Positions 24,867 to 34,443 of a stretch of DNA of 64,000 nucleotides are shown in pieces. The translations under genes and the position numbers were made by a program. Below the pieces are notes generated by a model. That model saw only the letters and a program-made list of their open reading frames with translations. It ran no database searches and was not told where the DNA came from. How positions within the stretch are numbered: the first letter of the stretch is position 1; each line of letters opens with the position of its first letter. Source of the DNA: an uncultured Lachnospiraceae bacterium (GTDB lineage Bacteria; Bacillota; Clostridia; Lachnospirales; Lachnospiraceae); assembly GCA_944384125.1 (NCBI GenBank), contig CALWSF010000018.1:1-64000 (forward strand), read 5' to 3'.

Positions 24867-26480
24867 ATGAATTTGTATAAAATTATGCTGGTAGATGACG
24901 AGGAAGAGGTCAGGACGAGCATTATACGGAAAATTGACTGGGCGGATGCCGGATTTGAGGTAATCGGTGATGCGGAAAATGGCAAGGAGGCTCTGGAAAA
25001 GATTGAGATTTGCGAGCCGGATGTAGTTCTCACGGATATCCGCATGCCGTATATGGATGGCCTGGAGCTGGCGGAAAGACTCCGGCTGCTTCATCCGTCC
25101 ATCAAGATTGTGATATTTTCCGGCTTTGATGAGTTTGAGTACGCCAAAAAAGCCATTAAGCTCAATGTCATAGAATATATTTTAAAACCGGTTAATGTGG
25201 AGGAGCTCACAGCGATACTGAAACGTATTAAAAAAAATTTGGACGAGGAGATTGAACAGAAGAGAAATGTAAACCTTCTCAGAGAGAGCTATATTAAAAA
25301 TCTCCCTATAATCAGGGAACATTTTCTGAATGATTTAATTCATGGAGAGATGGATCGGCATGTGATTTCCGAAAAACTTAAGGAATATGACATTGACATT
25401 GACGGTGCTGTAAAATGGGTTACAGCTGCCATTCATCTGGAACCGGACGAAAATGTGGACAAGGCGCTCTCTCTGCACAAGGAGAGGGAGCTGATCCCTA
25501 TTTCTGTGCGGAATATGATAGAGGAGAAACTGACGGGACAGTACCGTTTTACCATGTTTCATTCCTCCTTTGAAACGATTCTGATTGCCGCGGTGGATCA
25601 GAGCAATACGCAGACAGGGCTGGTAGCTCTTCTGGGAGATGTATGCAAGGAGACAAGAAAGATTCTGGAGGTTTCGGTAACCATTGGAGTGGGGGAGAGC
25701 TGCAGTTCCCTTACCCAGGTATCACGGTCATTTCACACAGCTATTAATGCGCTGGGGTACCGGGCTGTAACCGGTTCGGGAGGCGTTATATATATTCATG
25801 ATATGGAGCCGTCAGGTCACGATAAGCTTCAGTTTGACAGCCGGACGGAATCGGAGCTCATTGCGGCGGTCAAGTTTGGCCCGGAGGAGAAAATACATGA
25901 GGTGATCGGCGTGGTGGTCGGCCGGATGGAGGAGGCCAGAGTTCACTACCGCCAGTACCAGGCGTATATTCTGGCTGTAATTAATGCGCTCACGCAGCTT
26001 TCCCAGCAGTATGATTTGCAGATCAGTGATATGTTCGGCGTTGAAAATGACTATTTTGAAATTTTAAGCCGGATTCAGAAAATGGACAATATCCGCCAGT
26101 ACCTGACGGAGGTGGCACTGAAGATGAATGCGGCTCTGGAGCAGGAGCGGAGCAACACGACTAAAAATGTAATCCGTGAGGCCAAACAGTATATTCAGGA
26201 TAATTTTCAGGATCCTGATTTGTCAGTGGAGAAAATATGCCGTCATCTTCATATGAGTCCTGCGTATTTTTCCACCATGTTCAAACGCGAGACGGGACAG
26301 GCCTACATTGCATACCTCACAGATGTGCGTCTGAACCGGGCAGTCGAGCTTCTTATGACAACGGATGATAAGACGTATATCATTGCAGATAAGGTGGGAT
26401 ATCCGGAGCAGAATTATTTCAGTTATGTATTTAAAAAGAAATTTGGCATATCGCCTACAAAATACCGGGGAAACAGGTAG
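24867..26480 (+). CDS. response regulator, YesN/AraC family
   Basis: 537 residues. The N-terminal receiver has Asp10, Asp11 and phospho-acceptor Asp57 (VVLTDIRMP), with Lys in ILKPV. A long central region follows. The C-terminal AraC-type DNA-binding domain covers about the last 105 residues (AKQYIQDNFQDPDLSVEKICRHLHMS and KKFGISPTKYR). The ATG at 24867 is chosen for AAGGAGAGAGG just upstream. The kinase gene follows within 50 bases. It probably activates the adjacent galactose-type sugar genes (mglBAC). Confidence 0.92.
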   Translation: MNLYKIMLVDDEEEVRTSIIRKIDWADAGFEVIGDAENGKEALEKIEICEPDVVLTDIRMPYMDGLELAERLRLLHPSIKIVIFSGFDEFEYAKKAIKLNVIEYILKPVNVEELTAILKRIKKNLDEEIEQKRNVNLLRESYIKNLPIIREHFLNDLIHGEMDRHVISEKLKEYDIDIDGAVKWVTAAIHLEPDENVDKALSLHKERELIPISVRNMIEEKLTGQYRFTMFHSSFETILIAAVDQSNTQTGLVALLGDVCKETRKILEVSVTIGVGESCSSLTQVSRSFHTAINALGYRAVTGSGGVIYIHDMEPSGHDKLQFDSRTESELIAAVKFGPEEKIHEVIGVVVGRMEEARVHYRQYQAYILAVINALTQLSQQYDLQISDMFGVENDYFEILSRIQKMDNIRQYLTEVALKMNAALEQERSNTTKNVIREAKQYIQDNFQDPDLSVEKICRHLHMSPAYFSTMFKRETGQAYIAYLTDVRLNRAVELLMTTDDKTYIIADKVGYPEQNYFSYVFKKKFGISPTKYRGNR

Positions 26481-26527
26481 CTGTGACGGCCTGTCCGGGC
26501 ATTCGTATGTCAGATGGGGAGATGGGG

Positions 26528-28315
26528 ATGAAAAAAGGAATTGAACGGCTGAGACAGGCCTTTTTCTTCAATAACAGTATCCGGTCCACAATATTTATCT
26601 ATTTTACAGTTACGGCGCTTGCTGCGGGCCTGCTTATTTCTCTGTCTCTGTACCAGAGACTTTCAAGGCAGGTTACAGAGGTAGTGCAGGAGGAAAATCA
26701 GACATTGATCGATCAGGTGGGCCGATCGGTTGAATCTTATCTGCGAACGGTTATCAAGCTGGCGGATTCTCTATATTATGGAACCATTAAAAATGCGGAT
26801 CTTTCAGAGGAGCTGATATCAGGTCCGTTTACTCTGCTTTATGATAATAACAAGGATAATGTAGATAATATTGCTCTTTTTTCCGAGGAGGGGGAGCTGA
26901 TGGAAGCGGTCCCTGCCGCACGTCTCAAGGCAAATGTAGATGTGACGGAGGAGGAATGGTTTCAGAGTGCTCTGGAAAAGATGGAAAATCAGCACTTTTC
27001 CATGCCGCATGTGCAGTATGTTTTTGACAACAGTGAAAATCAGTACCACTGGGTTATTTCTTTATCGAGAGCCGTGGAGCTCACAAGGGGAACTTCCACT
27101 TCGCAGGGAGTTCTGCTTGTGGATCTGAGTTATTCGAGCCTGGAGCAGCTGTTTGACGGAGTAATGACGGGAAAGGGAAGTTACATTTACCTTATAAACA
27201 GCAACGGAGATCTGATCTATCATCCCAAAATGCAGCTTATTGATTCCGGGCGTGTCCGGGAAAACAATCTGGCTGCCGCCTCCTATAAAGACGGAAATCA
27301 TGAGGAGGAGTTTGAAGGGGAAAAGAGGATAGTAACGGTCAAGTCAGTGGGATATACAGGGTGGAAGGTGGTAGGGGTTGCCCCTGAAAATGTGGTATCC
27401 CTTAACACAATCAAAACCCGGCTTTTTATTGTGTTTATCATAGCGCTGATCCTGTTTATTCTGGCGCTGATCAACTCGTATATATCATCTAAAATTACGA
27501 ATCCAATCAAGGAACTGGAGAAATCCGTGGGGGTTCTGGAGGAAGGAAATCTAAGTGCGCCGGTCTATATCGGAGGATCGTATGAGATCCGTCATCTCGG
27601 AAAATCCATCAGTGATATGGCGGCCCAGATTCGTATTCTGATGCAGGATATTGTCAGGGAGCATGAGGCGAAGCGCAAACAGGAATTTGATACTCTCCAG
27701 TCTCAGATTAATCCTCACTTCCTGTATAATACGCTGGATATAATTGTGTGGATGATTGAAAATGAACAGAAGGCTGAGGCTGTCAAGGTGGTTACTGCCC
27801 TGGCCCGTTTTTTCCGCATCAGTCTCAGTAGGGGAAAGAGTATTATTACTGTCCGGGATGAGCTGGAACATGTGCGCAGTTACCTGATGATTCAGCACAT
27901 GAGATTTAAAAATAAATTTTCTTATGAAATACGGGCAAATGAAGATGTGATGGAGTTTGCAAGTCTTAAGCTTATGCTGCAGCCTCTGGTGGAAAATGCT
28001 ATTTACCATGGGATGGAGTACATGGACGGGGATGGAGAAATCCTGCTGGATGTGTGGAAAGAAGCAGACGTCCTGTTTTTTAAGGTAAGCGATAATGGGC
28101 TGGGAATGACGCAGGAGCAGGTAAGCCAGCTGTTCAGCGGCGCGCCTCATGCGGCATCCAAGAAAGGATCCGGCATTGGCGTTAAAAATGTGAATGAGCG
28201 GATCAAACTTTACTTCGGCGAGGAGTATGGTCTGAAGATTGAGTCGGAGCCGGATGAAGGGACAACAGTGCTTATCCGTCTGCCTGCGGTTCCCTATGAT
28301 AAAGTGCCAACCTAG
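26528..28315 (+). CDS. sensor histidine kinase, YesM family
   Basis: About 595 residues. One membrane helix near the N-terminus, an extracellular sensor domain (about residues 45-290), a second helix (LFIVFIIALILFILALINSY), a HAMP linker, then the His_kinase domain with His397 in QINPHFLYNTLD. The ATPase motifs DNGLGM and GSGIGVKNVNERI follow. The start at 26528 has GGGGAG upstream; a GTG at 26483 and ATGs at 26507 and 26522 are in-frame alternatives. It is the partner of the YesN-type regulator. Two anchored sugar-binding-like proteins encoded directly downstream may present ligand to it. Confidence 0.9.
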   Translation: MKKGIERLRQAFFFNNSIRSTIFIYFTVTALAAGLLISLSLYQRLSRQVTEVVQEENQTLIDQVGRSVESYLRTVIKLADSLYYGTIKNADLSEELISGPFTLLYDNNKDNVDNIALFSEEGELMEAVPAARLKANVDVTEEEWFQSALEKMENQHFSMPHVQYVFDNSENQYHWVISLSRAVELTRGTSTSQGVLLVDLSYSSLEQLFDGVMTGKGSYIYLINSNGDLIYHPKMQLIDSGRVRENNLAAASYKDGNHEEEFEGEKRIVTVKSVGYTGWKVVGVAPENVVSLNTIKTRLFIVFIIALILFILALINSYISSKITNPIKELEKSVGVLEEGNLSAPVYIGGSYEIRHLGKSISDMAAQIRILMQDIVREHEAKRKQEFDTLQSQINPHFLYNTLDIIVWMIENEQKAEAVKVVTALARFFRISLSRGKSIITVRDELEHVRSYLMIQHMRFKNKFSYEIRANEDVMEFASLKLMLQPLVENAIYHGMEYMDGDGEILLDVWKEADVLFFKVSDNGLGMTQEQVSQLFSGAPHAASKKGSGIGVKNVNERIKLYFGEEYGLKIESEPDEGTTVLIRLPAVPYDKVPT

Positions 28316-28369
28316 ACTGTCAGAGCAGCGGGGACAGTTCAATATGAGAAAAAGGGAGAGTTCTGGCCT

Positions 28370-29341
28370 ATGACGAGACGTGAGTCCCTGACATGGGGTG
28401 TGTTTGGAGGACTGCTGGTTATTCTTTATCTGCTGTCCTCTACGGATCTGATAATTAAAGAAAAGAAAGTTGAAATTTATCCCGTATCTGTTGTGATAGG
28501 GGATGTGACAGATGATTATTATGTCAATTTCCGAAAAGGTGTGGATCAGGCTGCAGACGAGTACAATGTGGATGTGAGCTTTATAACACTGTACGAGGAA
28601 GATGATCCCGAAGAGCAGATGGATCTGGTGCGGCGGGAGATAGACGATGGGGCCAGAGCTGTTATTCTGGAGCCCCTGGATTCTGTATATGCCATGCAGA
28701 TGATGGATGGCATTGCCTATGGAAGCCCGATTATTATACTGGGCGGCATACTTCCCAGTGAACAGGTTATGGGAGCGGTAACCACAGATAAGCAGGAATC
28801 CGGCAGAAAACTGGCCGATGCAATTATGGAGGAAAATACCCCTGACATACCGGTCTATGTCTTTGCACGCACAGTTCAGTATGGAAGTACGGGGGAGATG
28901 TACAGAGGTCTGGCAGACTGCCTGACGGAGAACGGATATACGGTAGTGCTGTGTGAAAAAAGCGGGACAGACACATATCGGAAAGTTATTGAAGGAACGG
29001 TATATCCGGGAAACGGCCGGGCTGTTGTGGCAGCGCTTGATCCTTTCAGCACAGCTGAGGCGGCGGAGATTATCAGCAAAAGTCCTGTCTACGGAAATTA
29101 TATATCAGGTCTTTACGGGGTAGGAACCCTGCCGTCCGTTCTGGATCAGATGGACAAAGGGATTATCCGTGGGATGATTGTCAGCAATGAATTTGAGATG
29201 GGATATCTGTGTGTGCAGAAGGCGGTGGAAGCTATTGAAAAAAGCGGGAAGAGAGAGCAGATTATTCTTGATTCCTACTATATAGAAAGAGAGGCTCTGA
29301 GGGATCAGGCATACGAAAAAATTCTCTATCCGATTGACTGA
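28370..29341 (+). CDS. membrane-anchored periplasmic-binding-like protein
   Basis: 323 residues. One N-terminal membrane helix (LTWGVFGGLLVILYLLSSTDL) without a lipobox, then a type I periplasmic sugar-binding fold (Peripla_BP_4-like). VVIGDVTDDYYVNFRKGVDQAADEYNVDV is the first strand-helix unit. It lacks its own permease gene and lies between the kinase gene and a second anchored binding protein. An uncleaved anchor and this position suggest a ligand receptor for the kinase, not a transport protein. The ligand is unknown. Confidence 0.82.
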   Translation: MTRRESLTWGVFGGLLVILYLLSSTDLIIKEKKVEIYPVSVVIGDVTDDYYVNFRKGVDQAADEYNVDVSFITLYEEDDPEEQMDLVRREIDDGARAVILEPLDSVYAMQMMDGIAYGSPIIILGGILPSEQVMGAVTTDKQESGRKLADAIMEENTPDIPVYVFARTVQYGSTGEMYRGLADCLTENGYTVVLCEKSGTDTYRKVIEGTVYPGNGRAVVAALDPFSTAEAAEIISKSPVYGNYISGLYGVGTLPSVLDQMDKGIIRGMIVSNEFEMGYLCVQKAVEAIEKSGKREQIILDSYYIEREALRDQAYEKILYPID

Positions 29342-29358
29342 CAAAGGGGGGGAGCAGG

Positions 29359-30390
29359 ATGAAGAAAAGATATGTTCTGGAAGTGACGGCAGCAGCCCTG
29401 ATTCTGGCAGCAGCGGGATTCTGGTATTTGGGCAGAGAGGAGAGACTGCCGCAGGAAAAACAGTCGCTTCGAATTGGTGTTGCGCTTTACCGGGGAGACG
29501 ATCCTTTCATTAATAATATTCGCTCAAAGCTGGAGGAAAAAGCCAAGGAATATGAAAAAGCAACCGGGATCAAGATTGTTCTGGAAGTGGAGGATTCAAA
29601 GGACAACCAGAATACACAGAACAGCCAGGTAGACCGGTTTTTGTCTCTGGGATACGATGCCATCTGCGTCAACATGGTGGATCGCTCGGTTGCCTCATAT
29701 GTGATTAATAAGGCCATGGATGCCGATATACCGGTTGTCTTTTTCAACAGAGAGCCGGTGGAGGAGGATATGAACCGCTGGGAGCGCCTTTACTATGTGG
29801 GGGAGGACGCTAAGGAGTCGGCTGTACTTCAGGGGAATATTCTGGTAGAAGCCTATAAAGAAGATGAGGGAAGTCTGGATCTTAACGGAGACGGAAAGGT
29901 AAGTTATGTTCTTCTGGAGGGAGAGAGCAGCCATCAGGATTCTCTGATCCGCACAGAGTGGTCTGTACAGACGCTGAAGGACGGAGGTGTACCTCTGGAA
30001 CGTCTTACGGGCGGGATTGCCAATTGGGACAGAAGCCAGGCATCGGCGCTTATGGAGCAGTGGGAAGAACAGTTTGGAGATTCTATTGAAGTGGTAATAT
30101 GCAATAATGACGAGATGGCTCTCGGGGCGGCGGATGCGCTGGAAAGAGCCGGGAACACGAGAGCTGTCAAAATCGTTGGAATCGACGGAACTCCTCAGGG
30201 AATAGAGGGACTAAAGGCAGGAAAAATATACGGGACGGTTCAGTGTGACAGTGAGGAGTATGCCGAGGTCATTTTCGAGACGGCTGTTGCAGAGGCTCTT
30301 GGTCAAAATGTACAGGAAAAGATCGAATTTCAGAACGGAAAATATTATCAATGCAGGCAGGTAGCCCTGACAGCGGACACACTTCCGTAA
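29359..30390 (+). CDS. membrane-anchored MglB-like galactose-binding protein
   Basis: 343 residues. An N-terminal helix (LEVTAAALILAAAGFWYLG) with no lipobox Cys anchors a MglB-type sugar-binding domain. The EF-hand-like calcium loop DLNGDGKVSYVLLEGE (about residues 174-189) is the hallmark of galactose/glucose-binding MglB, and VVICNNDEMALGAADAL matches the sugar-contact region. It is more diverged than the transport MglB downstream. As with the preceding gene, position points to a sensing role. It ends 190 bases before mglB, which has its own promoter. Confidence 0.85.
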   Translation: MKKRYVLEVTAAALILAAAGFWYLGREERLPQEKQSLRIGVALYRGDDPFINNIRSKLEEKAKEYEKATGIKIVLEVEDSKDNQNTQNSQVDRFLSLGYDAICVNMVDRSVASYVINKAMDADIPVVFFNREPVEEDMNRWERLYYVGEDAKESAVLQGNILVEAYKEDEGSLDLNGDGKVSYVLLEGESSHQDSLIRTEWSVQTLKDGGVPLERLTGGIANWDRSQASALMEQWEEQFGDSIEVVICNNDEMALGAADALERAGNTRAVKIVGIDGTPQGIEGLKAGKIYGTVQCDSEEYAEVIFETAVAEALGQNVQEKIEFQNGKYYQCRQVALTADTLP

Positions 30391-30483
30391 GCCTGATGAA
30401 CTTTTACCGTCAATAATAACTAAAAAAACCCGGAAAAAAGTGTAAAACTGAAAAAAATCAATATAAGAACGAATAAAATCCTA

Positions 30484-30512
30484 TGGAAATGTGTACAAAG
30501 CAAAGGTATAAT
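30484..30512 (+). promoter_or_regulatory. mglB promoter
   Basis: TGGAAA at 30484-30489 (weak -35), a 17-base spacer and a perfect TATAAT at 30507-30512. A weak -35 fits dependence on an activator such as the YesN-type regulator upstream. Confidence 0.6.
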
Positions 30513-30579
30513 GACGTTGTCGATAAGAAAAAATGACGAATCGGCAGTCAATCAGTAAAAAAGAGGAGGAAAAATTATT

Positions 30580-31701
30580 ATGAGACTTAAAAAAGTGATG
30601 GCAGTCGGCCTTGCAGCAGCGATGGCACTTTCCATGACAGCATGCTCCAGCTCTACTTCTTCTACAGAAGCAGCAACAGAGGCAGCTACAGAAGCAGCAA
30701 GCGAGGATGCAGCAACTGAGGCAGCTGAGGAGGCAGCCGAGACAGTAGCAGAAGCAGTTGAAGGAAAGGATCCGGCTGAGGTTAAGGTTGGTATTTCCAT
30801 CTATCAGTTTGCTGATAACTTCATGACACTTTACCGCAATGAGCTGCAGGATTACCTGGTTAACGAGCTTGGCCTTAAGGCAGAGAACATCTCCATCATG
30901 GATGGCAAGAATGACCAGTCCGAGCAGATGAATCAGATTCGTAACTTCGTAACACAGGGCTTTGATGTTATGATCATCAACCTGGTACAGGCTTCTTCCG
31001 AGCCGGATGTAACGGCTATCTGCCATGAGGCTGGTATCCCGGTAGTTTACATCAACCGTGAGCCGGATGCAGAGAGAGAGCAGGCCTGGGTAGATGAGGG
31101 AATCAAGGCTACCTACGTAGGTGCTGACGCAAGACAGTCCGGTACATTCCAGGGCGAAGAGATTGCAGAGCTCGAGGATAAGGGCGATGCAGACGGAGAC
31201 GGCGTTGTTCGTTACATCATGGTACAGGGTGACCCGGAGAACGTAGATGCTCAGTACAGAACCGAGAAATCCATCGAGGCTCTTACAGCAGCAGGCGTAG
31301 AGGTTGAGGAACTTGTTAAACAGCGTGGCGACTGGGATCAGACAAAGGGCCAGGAGATCACAGCAAATGCACTTTCTCAGTTTGGTGACAAGCTTGACGT
31401 TGTATTCTGCAACAACGATGCAATGGCACTTGGTGCTCTGCAGGCTATCGAGGCAGCAGGAAGAACTGTAAATGAGGATATCTATGTAGTAGGTGTTGAT
31501 GCACTTGTTGAGGTTGTTGAGAACATCATGAACAACAAGATGACCGGTACCGTATTCAACGATTACTTTGGCCAGGCTCATACAGCAGCTGATAAGGCAA
31601 TGGATTTCGTAAACGGCAAGGAAGTTGATAACGTATACATGGTAGACTATGTAAAGGTTACGGCTGACAATGCAGCTGAGATTCTTGAACTGATTAAGTA
31701 A
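30580..31701 (+). CDS. mglB: galactose/glucose ABC substrate-binding lipoprotein
   Basis: 373 residues. Lipobox MTAC after the signal peptide, an Ala/Glu/Thr-rich linker to about residue 65, then the MglB-type binding domain. The calcium loop DADGDGVVRYIMVQGD and VVFCNNDAMALGALQAIE match the family. Codon use is even and biased (AAG, CTT, GTA), as in strongly expressed genes. It captures galactose, glucose or methyl-galactoside and delivers them to MglA/MglC. AGAGGAGGAAAAATT precedes the ATG. Confidence 0.93.
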   Translation: MRLKKVMAVGLAAAMALSMTACSSSTSSTEAATEAATEAASEDAATEAAEEAAETVAEAVEGKDPAEVKVGISIYQFADNFMTLYRNELQDYLVNELGLKAENISIMDGKNDQSEQMNQIRNFVTQGFDVMIINLVQASSEPDVTAICHEAGIPVVYINREPDAEREQAWVDEGIKATYVGADARQSGTFQGEEIAELEDKGDADGDGVVRYIMVQGDPENVDAQYRTEKSIEALTAAGVEVEELVKQRGDWDQTKGQEITANALSQFGDKLDVVFCNNDAMALGALQAIEAAGRTVNEDIYVVGVDALVEVVENIMNNKMTGTVFNDYFGQAHTAADKAMDFVNGKEVDNVYMVDYVKVTADNAAEILELIK

Positions 31702-31737
31702 ATCATCCTGTCAGACAGGGTAGAATTTAGGAAGTCG

Positions 31738-31769
31738 TCGGGTGTGTCCTATGACACACCCGATTTTAT
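31738..31769 (+). terminator. intercistronic attenuator between mglB and mglA
   Basis: TCGGGTGTGTC (31738-31748) pairs perfectly with GACACACCCGA (31753-31763) across a four-base loop, followed by TTTTAT. It should stop or slow part of the transcription, keeping mglB more abundant than mglA/mglC, or protect the mglB 3' end. Confidence 0.75.
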
Positions 31770-31785
31770 GAAAGGAGAGAACGGG

Positions 31786-33294
31786 ATGGCAGAGTACAGA
31801 TTGGAAATGCGCGGAGTTTCCAAGAGTTTCCCCGGCGTGAAGGCTCTGGACAAGATCAACCTGAAGGTTCGTCCGGGCACCGTCCATGCACTCATGGGGG
31901 AGAACGGTGCAGGAAAGTCCACCCTTATGAAATGCCTTTTTGGTATTTATCATATGGACGAGGGAGAGGTATATCTGGACGGAGAGAAAGTTGAAATTCA
32001 CAATCCGGATGAGGCGCTCCACAAGGGTCTGGCCATGGTACATCAGGAGCTGCAGCCCATACCTGAAAGAACGGTTGCGGAAAATATGTATGCAGGCCGG
32101 TATCCCACCAAGAAATTCGGACCGATTCAGGTAATTGATCATAAGACAATGTTTGAGGAGACGGCAAAGTGGCTTGAGGATGTTAAGATGCCCTATAATC
32201 CGAAGGCAAAGCTGGGAACCATGTCTATCGCGCAGATGCAGTCTGTGGAGATTGCGAAGGCAGTTTCCCTTCAGGCCAGAGTGGTAATTCTGGATGAGCC
32301 GACCTCCTCTCTGACAGATAATGAAGTAGAGGCTCTTTTCCGCATCGTCCGGGATCTGAAATCCAGAGGGGTTTCTCTTATTTACATTTCCCACAAGATG
32401 GCGGAGATTCGTGAGATCTGTGATGAAATTACCATTATGCGCGATGGTACATATGTAGGTTCCTGGAGCATGGACGATATCACGGATGATGAGATTGTAA
32501 AACAGATGGTAGGCCGTGAGCTGACCAATATTTATCCTCCCAAGAATGATGCCAAGGCAGGAGAAGTACTTCTCGACGTCAGGGGATACAGCAGCATTCA
32601 TGAGAGATCCTTCCAGGATTGCTCTTTCCAGCTGAGAAGAGGCGAGATTCTCGGATTCGGAGGACTGGTAGGCGCACAGAGAACGGAGTTAATGGAGGCA
32701 ATCTTCGGAATGCGTCATATTTCCAGCGGAGAGGTATATATCAAAGGGAAAAAAGTGACAATTCACCGTCCGCAGGATGCTATCCGCAGCGGAATCGGTA
32801 TGATTACCGAGGATCGACGGGGAACCGGAATTCTGGGATGCCTTTCCATCGCAGACAACGTATCTATTTCCTCACTGGATCAGTATGTGGAGATGGGAGT
32901 AAAGCTCAATAAGGGAAAGATTGAGCAGCTCGTAAAAGACAATGTGGCGAAGCTTTCCATCAAGACACCCAGCAGCAAGACACTGATTCAGTCCTTATCC
33001 GGAGGAAACCAGCAGAAGGTGCTTATTTCCCGCTGGCTGGCCAATAACCCGGATATCCTGATTATGGATGAGCCGACACGTGGTATTGACGTAGGCGCCA
33101 AATATGAGATTTATCAGATTATGATCGATCTGGCAAAGCAGGGTAAAGGAATCATTATGATTTCTTCGGAAATGCCGGAGCTGATCGGTATGTCAAATCG
33201 AATTCTCGTTATGTGTAATGGTCACATTACCGGAGAAGTGCAGGGCGATGAGGCGACTCAGGAGCGTATCATGAGTTTTGCGACTCAGTTCTAG
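31786..33294 (+). CDS. mglA: galactose/methyl-galactoside ABC ATP-binding protein
   Basis: 502 residues, double ATPase. The first domain has GENGAGKST, VVILDEPTSSLT and the H-loop ISHKMAEI; the second has LSGGNQQKVLISRW and ILIMDEPTRGID, with the degenerate loop GLVGAQRTE normal for this family. The ATG at 31786 is chosen for AAAGGAGAG just before it; an earlier in-frame ATG at 31744 overlaps the attenuator stem. Energises sugar import with MglB and MglC. Confidence 0.94.
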   Translation: MAEYRLEMRGVSKSFPGVKALDKINLKVRPGTVHALMGENGAGKSTLMKCLFGIYHMDEGEVYLDGEKVEIHNPDEALHKGLAMVHQELQPIPERTVAENMYAGRYPTKKFGPIQVIDHKTMFEETAKWLEDVKMPYNPKAKLGTMSIAQMQSVEIAKAVSLQARVVILDEPTSSLTDNEVEALFRIVRDLKSRGVSLIYISHKMAEIREICDEITIMRDGTYVGSWSMDDITDDEIVKQMVGRELTNIYPPKNDAKAGEVLLDVRGYSSIHERSFQDCSFQLRRGEILGFGGLVGAQRTELMEAIFGMRHISSGEVYIKGKKVTIHRPQDAIRSGIGMITEDRRGTGILGCLSIADNVSISSLDQYVEMGVKLNKGKIEQLVKDNVAKLSIKTPSSKTLIQSLSGGNQQKVLISRWLANNPDILIMDEPTRGIDVGAKYEIYQIMIDLAKQGKGIIMISSEMPELIGMSNRILVMCNGHITGEVQGDEATQERIMSFATQF

Positions 33295-33312
33295 GAAGAG
33301 GAGGAAAAGAGA

Positions 33313-34305
33313 ATGAATAGCAAGAAAGTCAATGTAAAAGACTTACTGATCAATAATGGTATTGTGATACTGATTCTTCTCATGGTTGTCTTTGTAGGCG
33401 TAACCAAAGAGAATTTCTTCAGTCTCAGCAACTTCAGCAACGTTTCAATGAACGTGGCATGCCGCTTTATCATTGCAGTCGGAGTATCCGGCTGTCTTAT
33501 CACAAAAGGTACTGACCTTTCTGCAGGACGTGTGGTAGGTCTGGCTGCCTGTCTGGCCGGTACACTTCTTCAGAGAGCGGATTACAGCGGCCGTTTCGAG
33601 CTGACAAAAAATTTCCCTGAATTGAATGTATGGGTAATCCTTTTAATCTGTGTGGCACTCTGCTGCGTATTTGGTCTTATCAATGGTATTGTTGTTGCCT
33701 ACCTGAATGTCCCGGCTTTCATCGGTACTCTGGGTATGCAGATGATTGTTTACGGTATTAACCTGGTTTACACAAAGTCCGTTCCGCTGGGCGGCTATCG
33801 TACGGACTATACGGTTATCGCCAACGGTAACTTCCTGGGAATTCCGTATCTGTTCATTATCGCCATTGTGATCGGTCTTATTATGTGGTTTGTATATAAC
33901 TACACACGCCACGGCAAATACATGTATGCAATCGGCGGAAATGAGGCTGCTGCCGAGGTTGCCGGTGTAAATGTTAAAAAGACAAAAATCATTATCTATG
34001 TAACGGCTACGGCTCTGTATGCCATTGCAGGTTTCCTTCTGGGTGCAAAATCCGGTGGCGCCGGCGTTAATACCGGTAACGGTTATGAGCTGGAAGCTAT
34101 TGCGGCCTGTACAATCGGCGGTGTATCCGTAAACGGTGGTATCGGACGTATTTCCGGTGTTATCATCGGTGTTCTCGTATTTGAGCTTCTGAAGACCTGT
34201 CTTCAGTTCCTCGGTATCGACCCCAACTATCAGTACATTGCACAGGGTATCGTTATCGTAGTTGCAATCGCACTCGATATCAGAAAGTATATTGCAAAGA
34301 AGTAA
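33313..34305 (+). CDS. mglC: galactose/methyl-galactoside ABC permease
   Basis: 330 residues with about nine membrane helices. GGNEAAAEVAGVNVKKTKI is the ATPase-docking loop, and GYELEAIAACTIGGVSVNGGIGRISG the conserved C-terminal region of the RbsC/MglC family. Last gene of the mgl operon, 18 bases after mglA. GAGGAGGAAAAG precedes the ATG and a terminator follows at 34338. Confidence 0.94.
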   Translation: MNSKKVNVKDLLINNGIVILILLMVVFVGVTKENFFSLSNFSNVSMNVACRFIIAVGVSGCLITKGTDLSAGRVVGLAACLAGTLLQRADYSGRFELTKNFPELNVWVILLICVALCCVFGLINGIVVAYLNVPAFIGTLGMQMIVYGINLVYTKSVPLGGYRTDYTVIANGNFLGIPYLFIIAIVIGLIMWFVYNYTRHGKYMYAIGGNEAAAEVAGVNVKKTKIIIYVTATALYAIAGFLLGAKSGGAGVNTGNGYELEAIAACTIGGVSVNGGIGRISGVIIGVLVFELLKTCLQFLGIDPNYQYIAQGIVIVVAIALDIRKYIAKK

Positions 34306-34337
34306 TCAGTTATTCAAGTGATCAGATAATGAAAACA

Positions 34338-34385
34338 AAATCCGGCAGGGAACGTGGGAGACATTCCTTGCCGGATTTCGTTTTT
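34338..34385 (+). terminator. intrinsic terminator of the mgl operon
   Basis: AAATCCGGCAGGGAA pairs with TTCCTTGCCGGATTT, followed by CGTTTTT. Confidence 0.88.
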
Positions 34386-34443
34386 AAGAAGAGTTTACGC
34401 CGGAAAATCAGTGTGGTAAGATAAAAAAAGGAGGTAAGCGTAT

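Noticed and set aside
30660..30780. Repetitive GCA/GAA-rich stretch in mglB as a possible tandem repeat
   Set aside because: It encodes the usual low-complexity linker after a lipobox; the repeat units are irregular.
30481..31581. 366-codon reverse open frame
   Set aside because: Antisense to mglB; Cys/Leu-rich translation typical of a shadow of a biased gene.
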